Origin: Adiantum capillus-veneris
Lineage: Eukaryota > Streptophyta > Polypodiopsida > Polypodiales > Pteridaceae
Reading direction: 5' to 3'
DNA: 64,000 nt
Assembly: GCA_014529385.2 (NCBI GenBank)
Contig: CM043958.1
Coordinates: 78,907,169 to 78,971,168 of the forward strand
The position numbers and the translations under genes were made by a program. The notes beneath the pieces are model-generated. The model ran no database searches, was not told the DNA's origin, and saw only the letters and a list, made by a program, of their open reading frames with translations. Below are positions 1-10,116 of the stretch, in pieces; positions within the stretch are counted from its first letter, which is position 1, and each line of letters begins with the position of its first letter.

Positions 1-84
1 CCAATAGAATTGAAGTTTTATTTTTTTGATTCTGCTATTGTTTTCTAGTTTAAGACAGTTTCCTACAAAAACCACACGTGGACT

Positions 85-690
85 ACCTATAAGGTACTTT
101 GGGTTGGCATACAAAAACTTAACGGATTGTTGTGTACAGAATCCACATGAGGACTACCTATAAGATACTTTGGGCTAGCATACAAAAACTTTTACAAGTC
201 CTTGTTTCCTACATAGTTTAAGACAATTTCCACCTATGAACTACATGTAAGGTACTTTGGGCTGGCAGACCACAACTTTTTCAAGTGCTTGTTTCATACA
301 TATTTTAACAGATAGTTTCCTAGAAAAACCACCCTAGGACTACCTATAAGGTACTTAGGCTAGAATACAAAAAACTTTTGGATGTGTCTCTTTCCTTCAT
401 AGTTTCACAGACAGTTTCCTATAGAAACCACTTGTAGACTTTCTTTAAGGTACTTTGTGCTGACAGACCTATAAAGTATCTATGAGGTACTTTGGGATGG
501 CATACAACATTTTTTACAAGTTCTTGTTACCTATACAAGTTAACATACAGAAACCACCTCAGGACTATGTTAAAGGTACTTTGGGCCGGTAGACAAACTT
601 TTAGAAGTGCTTGTTTCCTACATATTTTAACAAAAATGCTTGTGAAATACCTGTAAGGTACTTTAGGCTAGTAGATTGGTACTTTGTGTT
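85..690. repeat. Degenerate tandem repeat, ~70-100 bp unit
   Basis: The motif AAGGTACTTTGGGCTGGCAT, or a close variant, recurs at about 91, 162, 249, 348, 447, 484, 573 and 655. It is usually followed by a run like ACAAAAACTTTT and preceded by a CCACCTAGGACTACCTAT-like segment. Spacing varies from 37 to 101 bases, so the units have decayed. No reading frame crosses the block. It could be satellite-like DNA or the remains of an LTR interior; nothing in it shows a function. Confidence 0.75.
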
Positions 691-788
691 CCATAATTGA
701 AACACTATTTTTGTTACTCACGTAGACAAAGTCATTTGGGATTTTCGCCTATCAACTTCTAAGGGAATTTGAACGACACTATGATCAA

Positions 789-1640
789 TTGTCAAGGACT
801 AAAAATGCTACCCTAAAATCAAAGAAAACAGAGCTCTTCTTGCAGACTTCAAAGAAAGAGAAGTTCAAATTACTTCTTGAGGATAAAGATGTTGAACACA
901 GCCTAACGACCAATTGGAATGAGATCGAAGATGAAATTTGGTTGCAAGTGAAGCGACAACAAAAAAGAGACAAGATGATAGTCAACCTTATTTAAGATCC
1001 AAGCATTTTTTAGAGTTCCATAAAGCCCATTATTGTGGTTCCAAAGAGTGACAAATCCATCTTAGATGATATTGTTAAAGAAATGTAAGAGCTAGAGTTA
1101 AAGCTTACAAGGCTAGAAGGAAAGGGGCAACCGTCGGGTCAAACTACAAGGCAAAGACCTCAAAATAGAGAAGGCTTTGTACATAGATACATATGGTGTG
1201 ATAGTACTGACCATGCAAGGAGGAATTGTGAAAGCTTCAAAGATTTTGTTCAAGGAGCTTGTTTTCTTCAAAGATGGCAAGATACTTAAGTGAAACAGGT
1301 AAGCCCCTAGGTACAAACTTTGGCAAAGTAGGGATGAAGAAGCTACTTCGGGACATGGCTACTAGCCATGATATATCAATGATTGATGTATCCGCCTATG
1401 GGATGACGGTAGATCCTATTATCCGGAAGGGAGTCAAGGTTCGAGAAGAAGTACCTAATTGTAATGGAGACTTGTGACCATGTGCAATAGAATCTGCTAT
1501 GACCGGTAAAATGAATGGAGGTTTTGCAGCTGGAGATTGCATTTGGCTAGAAAAACATTGGGATGGCCCTGTAGGATCTTTATCAATGCATGCGTATATT
1601 GCCAAATGTCGAGCTATTTATCAAGTTGTAAAGGGCTTTT
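789..1640 (+). pseudogene. Ty3/gypsy gag fragment (old copy)
   Basis: This is a broken gag remnant related to the gag of the minus-strand element at 6831-9172. The stretch near 1190-1215 encodes WCDSTDHARRNCESF, which lines up with WCDSEDHKYVKQWDDF in that gag. The stretch from about 1500 encodes GPVGSLSMHAYIAKC, which lines up with DPVDSLSVYAFIAKS. Stops at about 1086 and 1287 and frame changes show that it is dead. Similarity is lost near 1610, and the matching pol part of the same family resumes at about 11600, so this is probably the left half of one element split by later insertions. The role would have been the capsid/nucleocapsid polyprotein of an LTR retrotransposon. Confidence 0.7.
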
Positions 1641-2225
1641 TGCCATTTCAATATTATTTTGGCCTAGTTTTTTGGGGAAGCCAATGACAAGGAGCCAATC
1701 TGTGTGGGTGAATTTTTGAGGGAGCTTATTGCAAACTTGAGACGAGAAGAATCCATTGTGGAGTTGTGGGTTCGTTTTTTTTTTTCTCTTGGGAGCAATG
1801 TATGAGTATCAAGGAGTGTTTGAAGGAGCATCAGGGGTGAGAAAGGACTAGATGGAGGTGTAGCTTTGGGGAGCTTTCTAATCCAAGGGTTGCAATTCAC
1901 AGGGCGTATTGAAGCGGACATATGCAACATAATTGTAAAAGAGTAATAAACAATCTAAAGCGATATCACCTATCAATTGACAACACCTCTTGAGTCTCGA
2001 TTTTATGGTTCTTACCGCCTTATCAATTCATAGCATTCTTATTTGCAGTCTTTTCTCTTAAACTCTCTCTAATCACCAGTATTACATGTATTAAACCTTA
2101 CTTAAGTCTATGTGCACTCATTAATCCTTGTTTGAACGCCTGCTAAGCTCTTGTCTATAGCCAGAGGCTTGGTGCTTTCTTGCTCAACCCTGGAGAACCG
2201 AGCACTCCGACAGTGGTCTTGCAAA
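1641..2225 (+). other. Non-coding interval, possible copia 5' LTR remnant
   Basis: No credible reading frame is present. The segment near 2150-2218 (TTGGTGCTTTCTTGCTC and onward, ending TCCGACA then GTGGTCTT) reads like the end of an LTR directly before a copia gag. The GTGG following it may be a damaged primer binding site. The LTR start and its partner were not found, so this is a tentative call. Confidence 0.3.
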
Positions 2226-2378
2226 GAAGCCCACAACAATGGTAGATGAAGCATGGATCATCCTTGATTGAAAGGCATTAGGAACAATCCATCTAAGGTT
2301 GGCGTCAACGATGACCTTCAATATTTTGGAGATGAAGACCACATAGGAATTGATGAAGTCACTTGATGAAGACCACAG
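2226..2378 (+). pseudogene. Ty1/copia gag, 5' piece
   Basis: The translation contains DEAWIILD-stop-KALGTIHLRLA, a form of the copia gag motif usually written as D-x-x-A-x-x-x-I-x-L-x-L-x. It then reads ELMKSLDEDH. The reading stops at 2378, where a minus-strand Ty3/gypsy element is inserted, and the gag continues at 10117. A short direct duplication (TTGATGAAGTCACTTGATGA) lies on both sides of the insertion, at 2350-2368 and 10127-10142, which shows the target gag already carried a small tandem duplication. An in-frame TGA shows the copy is dead. Confidence 0.65.
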
Positions 2379-3267
2379 TGTCGGGGGATTTGTGTTCGAA
2401 ACCTGAGCCGGGAAGGCGCAGGGCCTCTAGCTGTAAGAGGTGTGAGGAAGACAGTTGCAACAGACACAATGAATGTAGACAAAGCTTGAAACAAACAACT
2501 TGAACAAGATCCTGAAGCTTGATTATCATTAACAGTACCACTGCTTACATTATTTAAACTCCTTCCTTGATTAGAGTGGCTTGGAAGCTTGGATTAGAGT
2601 GGCTGATGGTGTCTTTGATTAGATTGGCTATGGAATCTTGGATTAGAGTGGCTGATGGTGTCTTTGATTAGATTGGCTATGGAAGCTTGGATTAGAGTGG
2701 CTGATGGTGTCTTTGATTAGATTGGCTATGGAAGCTTGGATGAGAGTGGGCTATGGAATCTTGGCTTAGGATTGGAGTGCTCAAAGCTTATGGCTTCCTC
2801 CCTGCTAATACAGCAGAGCACGAAAACTTAAATATCTCCTAATCGGTGCACAATTAGCCTCTGTGCGTGAGAGGCAAAAATGCTCAAAACGCCCTTTTCC
2901 TTCTGCCATGGCGGACCGTTTTGTCCAGAAACCTGTTTTACAAAAAAATCCATAATAGGACGTTTTTGGCCTCCCTCATGCAGAGATGGGAAGTCTCCCA
3001 CACACTTTCTTTTTTACCACTGACCATATGTCTTCCTCTACCCAAGTTGCCTTATATGTCCTAAGAGCCCTTTCACATGTAAAACCTTTTCTTCAAGCAT
3101 AAAATCTCTACGCTTAGGCCTTCATAACCACATAAAGCATACACTTTCTGGATCTCCTTACTTCTTCTTGAGCCCTGGTCAATGCTCAATAAATGTGTGA
3201 GATTCAAATAGACTTCTTCTGCTTCTCTTTACTCTTTTTTCCATCATGGAAGCGGAGCGGCATGACA
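2379..3267 (-). repeat. 3' LTR of the minus-strand Ty3/gypsy element
   Basis: This is a near-identical direct repeat of 9227-10116, visible from TGTCGG and GGATTTGTGTTCGAAACC at the start to GGAAGCGGAGCGGCAYGACA at the end. It differs from its partner by scattered substitutions and small indels, so the insertion is not very recent. It holds a 49-bp internal tandem repeat. Confidence 0.92.
2589..2760. repeat. 49-bp tandem repeat inside the 3' LTR, about 3.5 copies
   Basis: The unit begins TTGGATTAGAGTGGCTGATG and ends TTGGCTATGGAAGC. Three full copies and a shortened fourth (TTGGATGAGAGTGGGCTATG) are visible. The same array occurs in the partner LTR at 9437-9610, so it was present before insertion. 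Confidence 0.9.
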
Positions 3268-3281
3268 TTCACCCCCTCTGA
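3268..3281 (-). other. Polypurine tract
   Basis: Read on the minus strand, AGAGGGGGTGAA lies directly before the 3' LTR (TGTCA). A purine-rich run in this position is the usual primer for plus-strand DNA synthesis. Confidence 0.8.
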
Positions 3282-3419
3282 ACCTGCACAGCCTCTGGTC
3301 TGTGCCAATTGCACTTAATCAGCTTCATTAAAATCATCATCAGACATATCATCTGATGTATACATAACATGATCCTCTGAAGGTGGATTTGAATAGGAAT
3401 CTTCAAGAACAATCTCGCC

Positions 3420-6400
3420 TTATCGCTTTTTGCATAGTTTGATTCGTTTCCGTGCAATAGGCACTTTGAGCATAGTGCCATCAAGTTCACATAATTGATA
3501 TGTTGCATTATCAAAAACATAGAACCACATATGGTCCAAACCACCGTTTAACCATTTTTCGCATAGCAGTGTATTGGTTCTTCAAGCTACTGTCATAGAC
3601 AAGTACCCAGTCACCGTCTTTGATAGCACGTGGTCGTAATCTATGCTTACCATCAAATGATGCCTTATTCTTCAATCTTGCTTCTTTAAGCTTCTCTTTA
3701 GCCTGTTCAATGTCCTCTTGACGCCTCTCAAGCTGGCGAATACGTAGAGCAAGCAAGTCTTCAGTAGACATACCTTCTTCCCATAGCATTATGGTCCAAG
3801 TCATAACTGCTTCCTCTATAGGCATAATGGGTTTTTGTCCATGCATCAATTCAAACGGCAAAAATCCTGCAAGAGAACTGTGTGTAGTGTGATCAACCCA
3901 TAAAGCAAATGGCAAGAGTTTAGACCAATCACCAATATGTCCTTCACACGCCTTTGCTAAAGCTTTAACAATAGGCGGATGTCCTCTTTCACTTTTTTCG
4001 TTACCTTCAGGATTATATGCTGTAGTGAGAGCGAGTTTAATACCCATACAAGAAAAAAACTCTCGAGCTTCATCTGCATCCAGCTCGCCTCTATCTGCAG
4101 TAATCCTGCCAACACATCCATACCTAGAGATAACATCTTCAAGCAAGAACTTGCATATTGAACTGGTAGCTTTGGTGCGCAAAGCTCTGCCTTCAACCTG
4201 ATTAGTAAGATCTTCCCTGGCTAGAACAATATATCTCATCTGCCACACTCCTACTGGCATTGTAATAAGGTCCACCACCCACTTGTAGTGCATAGCCAGC
4301 GGATAGGTGGGACGCAATCCATCTCTATGTCGCACATTAGAGTACTGTTGACATATTAAGCATGATTCCACAAATTGAACCACATCTTTGTACATACCTC
4401 TCCACCAATATCGGTCTTTAATCTTGACAAAGGTTGCCCAGACTCCTCTGTGTCCAGCCCATAGACTTTCGTGAAATTCTTTAATTACCTGCTGTTGAGT
4501 TGCTTTGTCACAAATAATTCGTTGTGGTACCCCTCCTGAGCGCTTCGGTTGTTTCCATAAATGTCCATCTTTCAGGAAATAGACATATGCCTTTTTCTTG
4601 ATCTTCTTGAATTCTTGATACCACCATCCTTCTTGTTTAGTGAGAGTACTTAGGTAGCGACCAATCATAAGCCACTCTCCATCATAAAAATCTTCAGAAA
4701 AGACTTCAAAAACATGAGCAATACTTCCACAATTGGCATGTAGATAAGAGGACGTGTAGAACTTCAAACCAACATCATCACTTGTGATCAACATCTCTTC
4801 TTCATCTTCAAACCTGGCTCTTGATAACATATCTGCAACAGGGTTATCTATACCTGCAATATGACAAAATTCAGGGTTAAGAGACTTAATATAGGCTATC
4901 CATCGTAGCATGGCAATGTCCGGAGTAGAGCAGTTTGCAATCATCCCTATCAATGGCAAGCAATCTGTCTCTACCACAACAGAAGCTCCAATAAAGTATT
5001 CTTTATCAGTCCTTAGAGCAGTAGCAACGCCCCAAAGTTCCCTCTTAACCTGTGGATATCCTTGTTGACGAGCATTGAGCACCTTGGCTCCAAATCTCAC
5101 TGCATACATGTGTCCTTCAGCATCATCTTGACCTATAGCCCATCCAATACCTGTCGGGCTAGTGTCAACTGTCAAAATAACTGGCCTGTCGCATTTATAA
5201 TCAACTTTCCTCAAGGTTGGAGCCTCAAGAAGCATCTTCTTTAATTTCTTAATAGCTTGTGTGTGAACTTCTTCCCAAACAAACCTCCTACCTTTTTGTA
5301 GCAATTGATACAACACCTCTGCAACATGGGCAAAGTGTGGCAGCCAAATACGATAGAATACACATGCGCCTAAGAATCGACGAACCTCAGTAGCTGAAGA
5401 ACATGTTTCCTTCATCTTTTGGATTGCTTCGACTTTTGTTGGACTTGGCCTTCTTCCTTTAGAGCTGCACATATGTCCCACAATTAAGACCTCCTTAGCA
5501 CCAAAAGTTGATTTTTGACATGAAAGTGTTAAGTTAACTTCTTCAAGCCTCGTTAGTATAGCATCGCAGTCAGCAATATGTTGAGCAACAAACTGTCGGC
5601 ACCCCCTCTGGTCTTTTGCTTCATCTTTTGAGCTTTCTTCACAGCCCTTAATTGGTAGATCGTCAATGAAAGGCATAGTAACATGTGGGATAAAGTCCCT
5701 TAATACCTTATTCATGCCGTTCATCATATGAGCTACTGAATTAGTAGCACCCTGTGGCAGAGTGCATATCCTTACCAAACCAAGATGAGTACGCATTGTA
5801 GTAAGATCCCTGCTCTCCAAAGCTAACTGGAATTGATCATACCCTGAATAAAGATCACCCATGGAGTAAATAGATCTACCTGCAAAGGCCTCAGCAAATT
5901 CATCCAAAATTGGGCCAGTACCCACATTGCGGATTGTTACCTTGTTAACTGGTTGCATATCGTGAATGAACCTTAATGTACCATTTTTCTTCGGAACAGT
6001 AAACCATCGATTAGAATACGGAGCACATGATGGCTCCAAAATTCCCATTTGAATCTTTTCATTAAGCAAATTGATAAGCTTTGGCAAGTGAGCTTTAGGA
6101 ACTGGAATAGGACACAAGCTCCATGGCATATGTGGAACAGTGAAAATAACCATTGGTGAAACAACACTCGGATCCACACACCCAATCTCACTTGGCTCAA
6201 AAGCGAAAGCTTTACCATGTTTTTTGAGCATACCTTGAAAACATTTGATCTCCTCTTCATTGGGGAAATCGTCTTCTCCAACCTTCAGCTGTTGCAATGT
6301 CTCCTTAGTAAACTTATGTCCTATGTTCTTTGGATCTCAGAGTATAGGTTGTCGAGAAGCCTCCTTGATCATCCCATCACTTCCTTCTACCAGCGGTGTA

Positions 6401-6830
6401 GCCACTGGCCTCACTTTCTTTGCAACAGTTTTGTATTTTGTCTCTACCTGCGCTTCATTAGTTTCACCTGAATCATCTTCAATATGCATAAGGGCTTCAT
6501 ATATACTTAACTCATCATACATGTCCATTGAATGGACCTTGACCACTTCAGTTTTGCTTTGTAACCTGTTTTGCTTGATCTCTTCAAGCTCTGACATAGT
6601 ATCTACATAAGATACCTCTTCAAAGACTCCTGAAATCACATCATCGGATTCAAGCACATCACAACCTTGCAACTCACTTTGAATACCTGAAACATACTAT
6701 TTTTCCCACTTTGGCAAATCATTAAATTTTCTGAAAGAGACTGAACCTTCAGATGTTAACCCCAAAAACCCCGAAGAGAAAGATTCTCTTTGCGAGAACT
6801 TCTCCTCACTTGTACCACCATAGTCCCGCT
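3420..6830 (-). pseudogene. Ty3/gypsy pol: reverse transcriptase, RNase H, integrase
   Basis: A long open stretch of 928 codons (6297 down to 3511) carries the pol enzymes. Reverse transcriptase is marked by VPKKNGTLRFIHDMQPVNK near residue 105 and the catalytic box FIDD near residue 215, a variant of YxDD. RNase H follows with VILTVDTSPTGIGWAIG. Integrase has an HHCC zinc finger (H-E-S-L-W-A-G-H then C-L-I-C) and a DDE core seen as WVVDL, TADRGE and NEKSERGH. Upstream, the same frame continues to about 6806, interrupted by TAG at about 6692 (probably a former CAG) and TGA at 6334-6336. At about 3513 a one-base shift in a T-run ends the frame early; the remaining C-terminus reads on to TAA at 3420. 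No chromodomain was seen. Confidence 0.92.
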
Positions 6831-8161
6831 TTATAATGGCACTCCGAGAAAATCCTGTGCAAACTTGTGTTCTCTAAATTCCTTGCGTATCTTCGGCATT
6901 GGATGATCATGTAGACTGTCCTTATTCCTGGCATGATCAACACATACAGTCAAGAATTGTACTGCTTTCTTACCATCACGGCTCCGAAACCGGGCATAGG
7001 CCGAGCCATCATCCAACACTTTGGTTTCCATTCGCACAGCCGTAATGTATGGTTGCCCCATAATTAAAGGATAAGAGGAATGCTCCTGTATAAAGAAATT
7101 TTGCTCATCACAGACATCCCCTACAATTACCTTAACATTGGCACAAGCACCATAGAGGTCGCCTGGAAGCATATTGGTAGCTCGAATCCTCCAACCATGG
7201 TCCACATCAATAGGCCATTTCCCCTTTTTGTGCAAGCTTTTAGCCATCAAATTGATCTCCGATCCATGATCTATGAGTGCTAAGACCGGTTCTTCGATGT
7301 CGCTAAGCTTCACAATAGTTTTGGTTGTTGCTCTTGCCCAATGAGTCCTTAAAAAGTGACTCCTTGGTATACTTTCATTATTTTCATCTTCATTGAAATG
7401 AACATGAATTACCTCAGGTACGGTTGGATTTGACACCACCACAAACCTCGACTCTTCTTCTTCTTCAAGATTCGCCAAATACTCTTCATAGTCGTCCAAA
7501 ATTGCTTCAATGTGGCGTACCGCCTGGCTCTTCACTGACTCCGGCTCTTGTTCAGTTGGTATCTGTCGCTTTCTTTTGATGATGTCAATTATCTCCTCAT
7601 GAAACTCACGTTTGGAAATGCCCAAAATATCACCCAATGTGAGCTCCACTTTGCTATTCAGAATGCGCTCTTCAAAAACTTTCTTTAAATCTGTAGCTAA
7701 TTCAATGTCAGACTTAAGCTTATATGAGGGTCCCGTGGGTTTACCTTGCTTTTTGTCCTTGGGTGCCTCCTCCATCACCACTTCAGGAGCGGGCTTAGGA
7801 GCAGGACCTTCTTCTTGCTTTCTCTTGAACCTCGTTGTCCTTTTCGATGTCCCAGGAGCTTCTTCATCTCTTTTCCGCTTTTCCTCCACCGTAGCCTCAT
7901 TAGCTTGAGACTTCGCAATGAATGCATACACCGAGAGGGAATCCACTGGATCAGTCCACCCTGTGGTTTCTCGAATTGAATTCCCTACTTGCCGCAGCTT
8001 CCCATAAGTTACATGTCCTGTTTCTGTTGTCTTCAAAGCATAAGGCCATAATTCACCCTTGGTACCTGCACCATCATCATCACCCTTCCCATAGACTTGC
8101 AGCCCATATGTAGCTGATTCCACAAGAGCAACATTATGCTAGATCTCTTCAACTATCTTCT
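6831..8161 (-). pseudogene. Ty3/gypsy gag C-terminal part and aspartic protease
   Basis: An open frame of 430 codons runs from 8123 to 6831. The first part is lysine- and glutamate-rich, gag-like sequence. The later part is a retropepsin-like domain with the catalytic motif ALIDHGSEINLM, a DHGS form instead of the usual DTG/DSG, followed by SSYPLIMGQPYI. The frame truly begins further upstream: reading back from 8123 there is TAG at 8139-8141, probably a former CAG, and a one-base shift at about 8163 that separates it from the gag at 8165-9172. At its end the frame stops at 6831, while the pol frame opens one base away, so gag-protease and pol are out of frame here. Confidence 0.85.
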
Positions 8162-8164
8162 TCA

Positions 8165-9172
8165 TGCCGCCCCTACCAAAATGCGGAGCATCTCACCTGT
8201 TTCCCTAAGGTGTATCTTCTTGTCCTTCCAGAACACCACGTTCCTTTTATAAGCTTCGTCAAAATCATCCCATTGTTTTACGTACTTGTGGTCTTCACTG
8301 TCACACCACATGGATCGACATGGTGGCTGCTGTCTAGGCTCAAATGTAGACCCCTTTGCAGCTAGTCCATCAAATTTAACAGCTTTAAAATTCAAATTTA
8401 ATTCTTGAATACCTTTCACCAATTCGTCAAGAACTGGCTCCTGCACTCTGGGTATTGCCGAAGTTGTTTTCTCTTTAGGTTCCTCTTCCGCAACATCCAT
8501 GATGTCAGCCACAATCAGCTTGTCGACTCTCATCTGTTGTTTCACGATCATGTTGACTGCTTCAGTGACTAACTTCCAATCGGATGTTAAGCCCAATTCT
8601 CCTGTTGAATCCTCCAACAATTGCACTAGACTCTTCTGAAGTCGAGCGTCAGCAGCCTGAATGAATAACTCAACCTTCTGATCCCTCATCGAACGTTGCT
8701 CCGTCGAGGAAAGTTGCTCAAACTTCTTCTCAAATTCCCGTAATAATTCTCGTGCAGACAGATTTTTTTTCTTTTTCTGCACCCACTTCATAAAGCTTTG
8801 CCTTGTTACTCTTTGTGAATCCTCAAGGAAGTATTCCTCCTGAAGCGCCTTCTTGAAATCTTGCCAATTCGGGCCTTGAATCGCCTGAATTTCTTTAACT
8901 CGACTCCTAAGTTCCGGCTCCGCAATCAAATGAAACCCTTTGACTGCATTCTGATCATCAATACCATTCTCTTCCATTGCCTGCTCGTAGATATTGCAAA
9001 ATTTGCTAATATCCTGACCTTCAAATCAATGCAATTTCTCGGTAACCATGTGCTGAGCTTTACGGATCCTTTCTTGCAAATTGTACTACTGTTGGGTAGC
9101 CTGTTGTTGTTGCATATAAGCAGCAAACTACTGCATCATTTGCTGCATGGCAGCCTCTTGCCGTGTCGACAT
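8165..9172 (-). pseudogene. Ty3/gypsy gag N-terminal part
   Basis: The likely start is ATG at 9170-9172, about 55 bases inside the 5' LTR. The reading is glutamine-rich at first, then becomes a typical helical gag with ARELLREFEKKFEQLSSTEQ and a zinc-knuckle-like remnant CRSMWCDSEDHKYV. Three premature stops lie in the first 50 codons: two TAG codons in glutamine runs (about 9128-9130 and 9086-9088) and a TGA at 9026-9028. All three can be explained by C-to-T changes of CAG or CGA. From 8977 downward the frame is open for 271 codons. Confidence 0.85.
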
Positions 9173-9204
9173 CTTCTTCCACCACAATGCTCACCTCGGC
9201 TCGT

Positions 9205-9223
9205 TTCGCGTCGGGTTCACCAA
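9205..9223 (-). other. Candidate primer binding site
   Basis: Four bases inside the 5' LTR, the minus strand reads TGGTGAACCCGACGCG. A TGG start next to the LTR end is the usual form of a tRNA primer site. I could not assign the tRNA with confidence. Confidence 0.6.
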
Positions 9224-9226
9224 GAA

Positions 9227-10116
9227 TGTCGGTGGATTTGTGTTCGAAACCTGAGCCGGGAAGGCGCAGGGACTCTGGCTGTGAGAGGTGTGAGGAAGAC
9301 AGTTGCAGCAGACATAATGAATGTAGACAAAGCTTGAAACAAACAACTTGAACAAGATCTTGAAGCTTGATTATCATTAACAGTTTCGCTGCTTATATTA
9401 TTTAAACTCCTTCCATGATTAGAGTGGCTTGGAAGCTTGGATTAAAGTGGCTAATGGTGTCTTTGATTAGATTGGCTATGGAAGCTTGGATTAGAGTGGC
9501 TGATGGTGTCTTTGATTAGATTGGCTATGGAAGATTGGATTAGAGTGGCTGATGGTGTCTTTGATTAGATTGGCTATGGAAGCTTGGATGAGAGTGGGCT
9601 ATGGAAGCTTGGCTTAGGATTGGAGTGCTCAAAGCTTATGGCTTCCTCCCTGCTAATACAACAGAGCACGAAAACTTGAATATCTCATAATCGGTGCAGA
9701 ATTAGCCTCTATGCGTGAGAGGCAAAAATGTTCAAAACGCCCTATTCCTTCTGCCGTGGCAAGCCGTTTTGTCCAGAAACCTGTTTTACAAAAAAAAATC
9801 CAAATAGGACTTTTTCGGCCTCCCTCATGCAGAGATGGGAAGTCTTCCACACTCTTTCTTTCTTACCACTGACCACATGTCTTCGTCTACTCAAGTTGCC
9901 TTATATGTCCTAAGAGCCCTTTCACATGTAAAACCTTTTCTTCAAGCATAAAATCTCTACGTTTAGGCCTTCATAACCACATAAATCATACACTTTCTGG
10001 ATCTCCTTACTTGTTCTCGAGCCCTGGCCACTGCTCAATAAATGTGTGAGCTTCAAATAGACTTCTTCTGCTTCTCTTTACTCTTTTTTCCATCATGGAA
10101 GCGGAGCGGCACGACA
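9227..10116 (-). repeat. 5' LTR of the minus-strand Ty3/gypsy element
   Basis: This is the direct repeat partner of 2379-3267 (890 versus 889 bases) with the same ends and the same internal 49-bp array at 9437-9610. Its outer end at 10116 meets copia gag sequence. The element's own promoter would lie in this repeat, reading toward lower coordinates. Confidence 0.92.

Larger units (their letters stand above)
2379..10116 (-). mobile_element. Ty3/gypsy LTR retrotransposon, full structure, decayed genes
   Basis: Two long direct repeats, 2379-3267 and 9227-10116, bound the element, and each starts TGTCG and ends with a form of CGACA. On the minus strand the order is 5' LTR (9227-10116), PBS, gag, protease, reverse transcriptase, RNase H, integrase, polypurine tract, 3' LTR (2379-3267). 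ACAG flanks both outer ends (2375-2378 and 10117-10120), a likely target-site duplication of 4 bases; Ty3/gypsy elements usually make 5. The host site is a copia gag. The gene order with integrase last places it in Ty3/gypsy. The coding region has several premature stops and small frameshifts, so it cannot make its own proteins as it stands. Confidence 0.93.

Noticed and set aside
6217-6610. Plus-strand frames opposite the gypsy pol
   Set aside because: Antisense shadows of the minus-strand pol.
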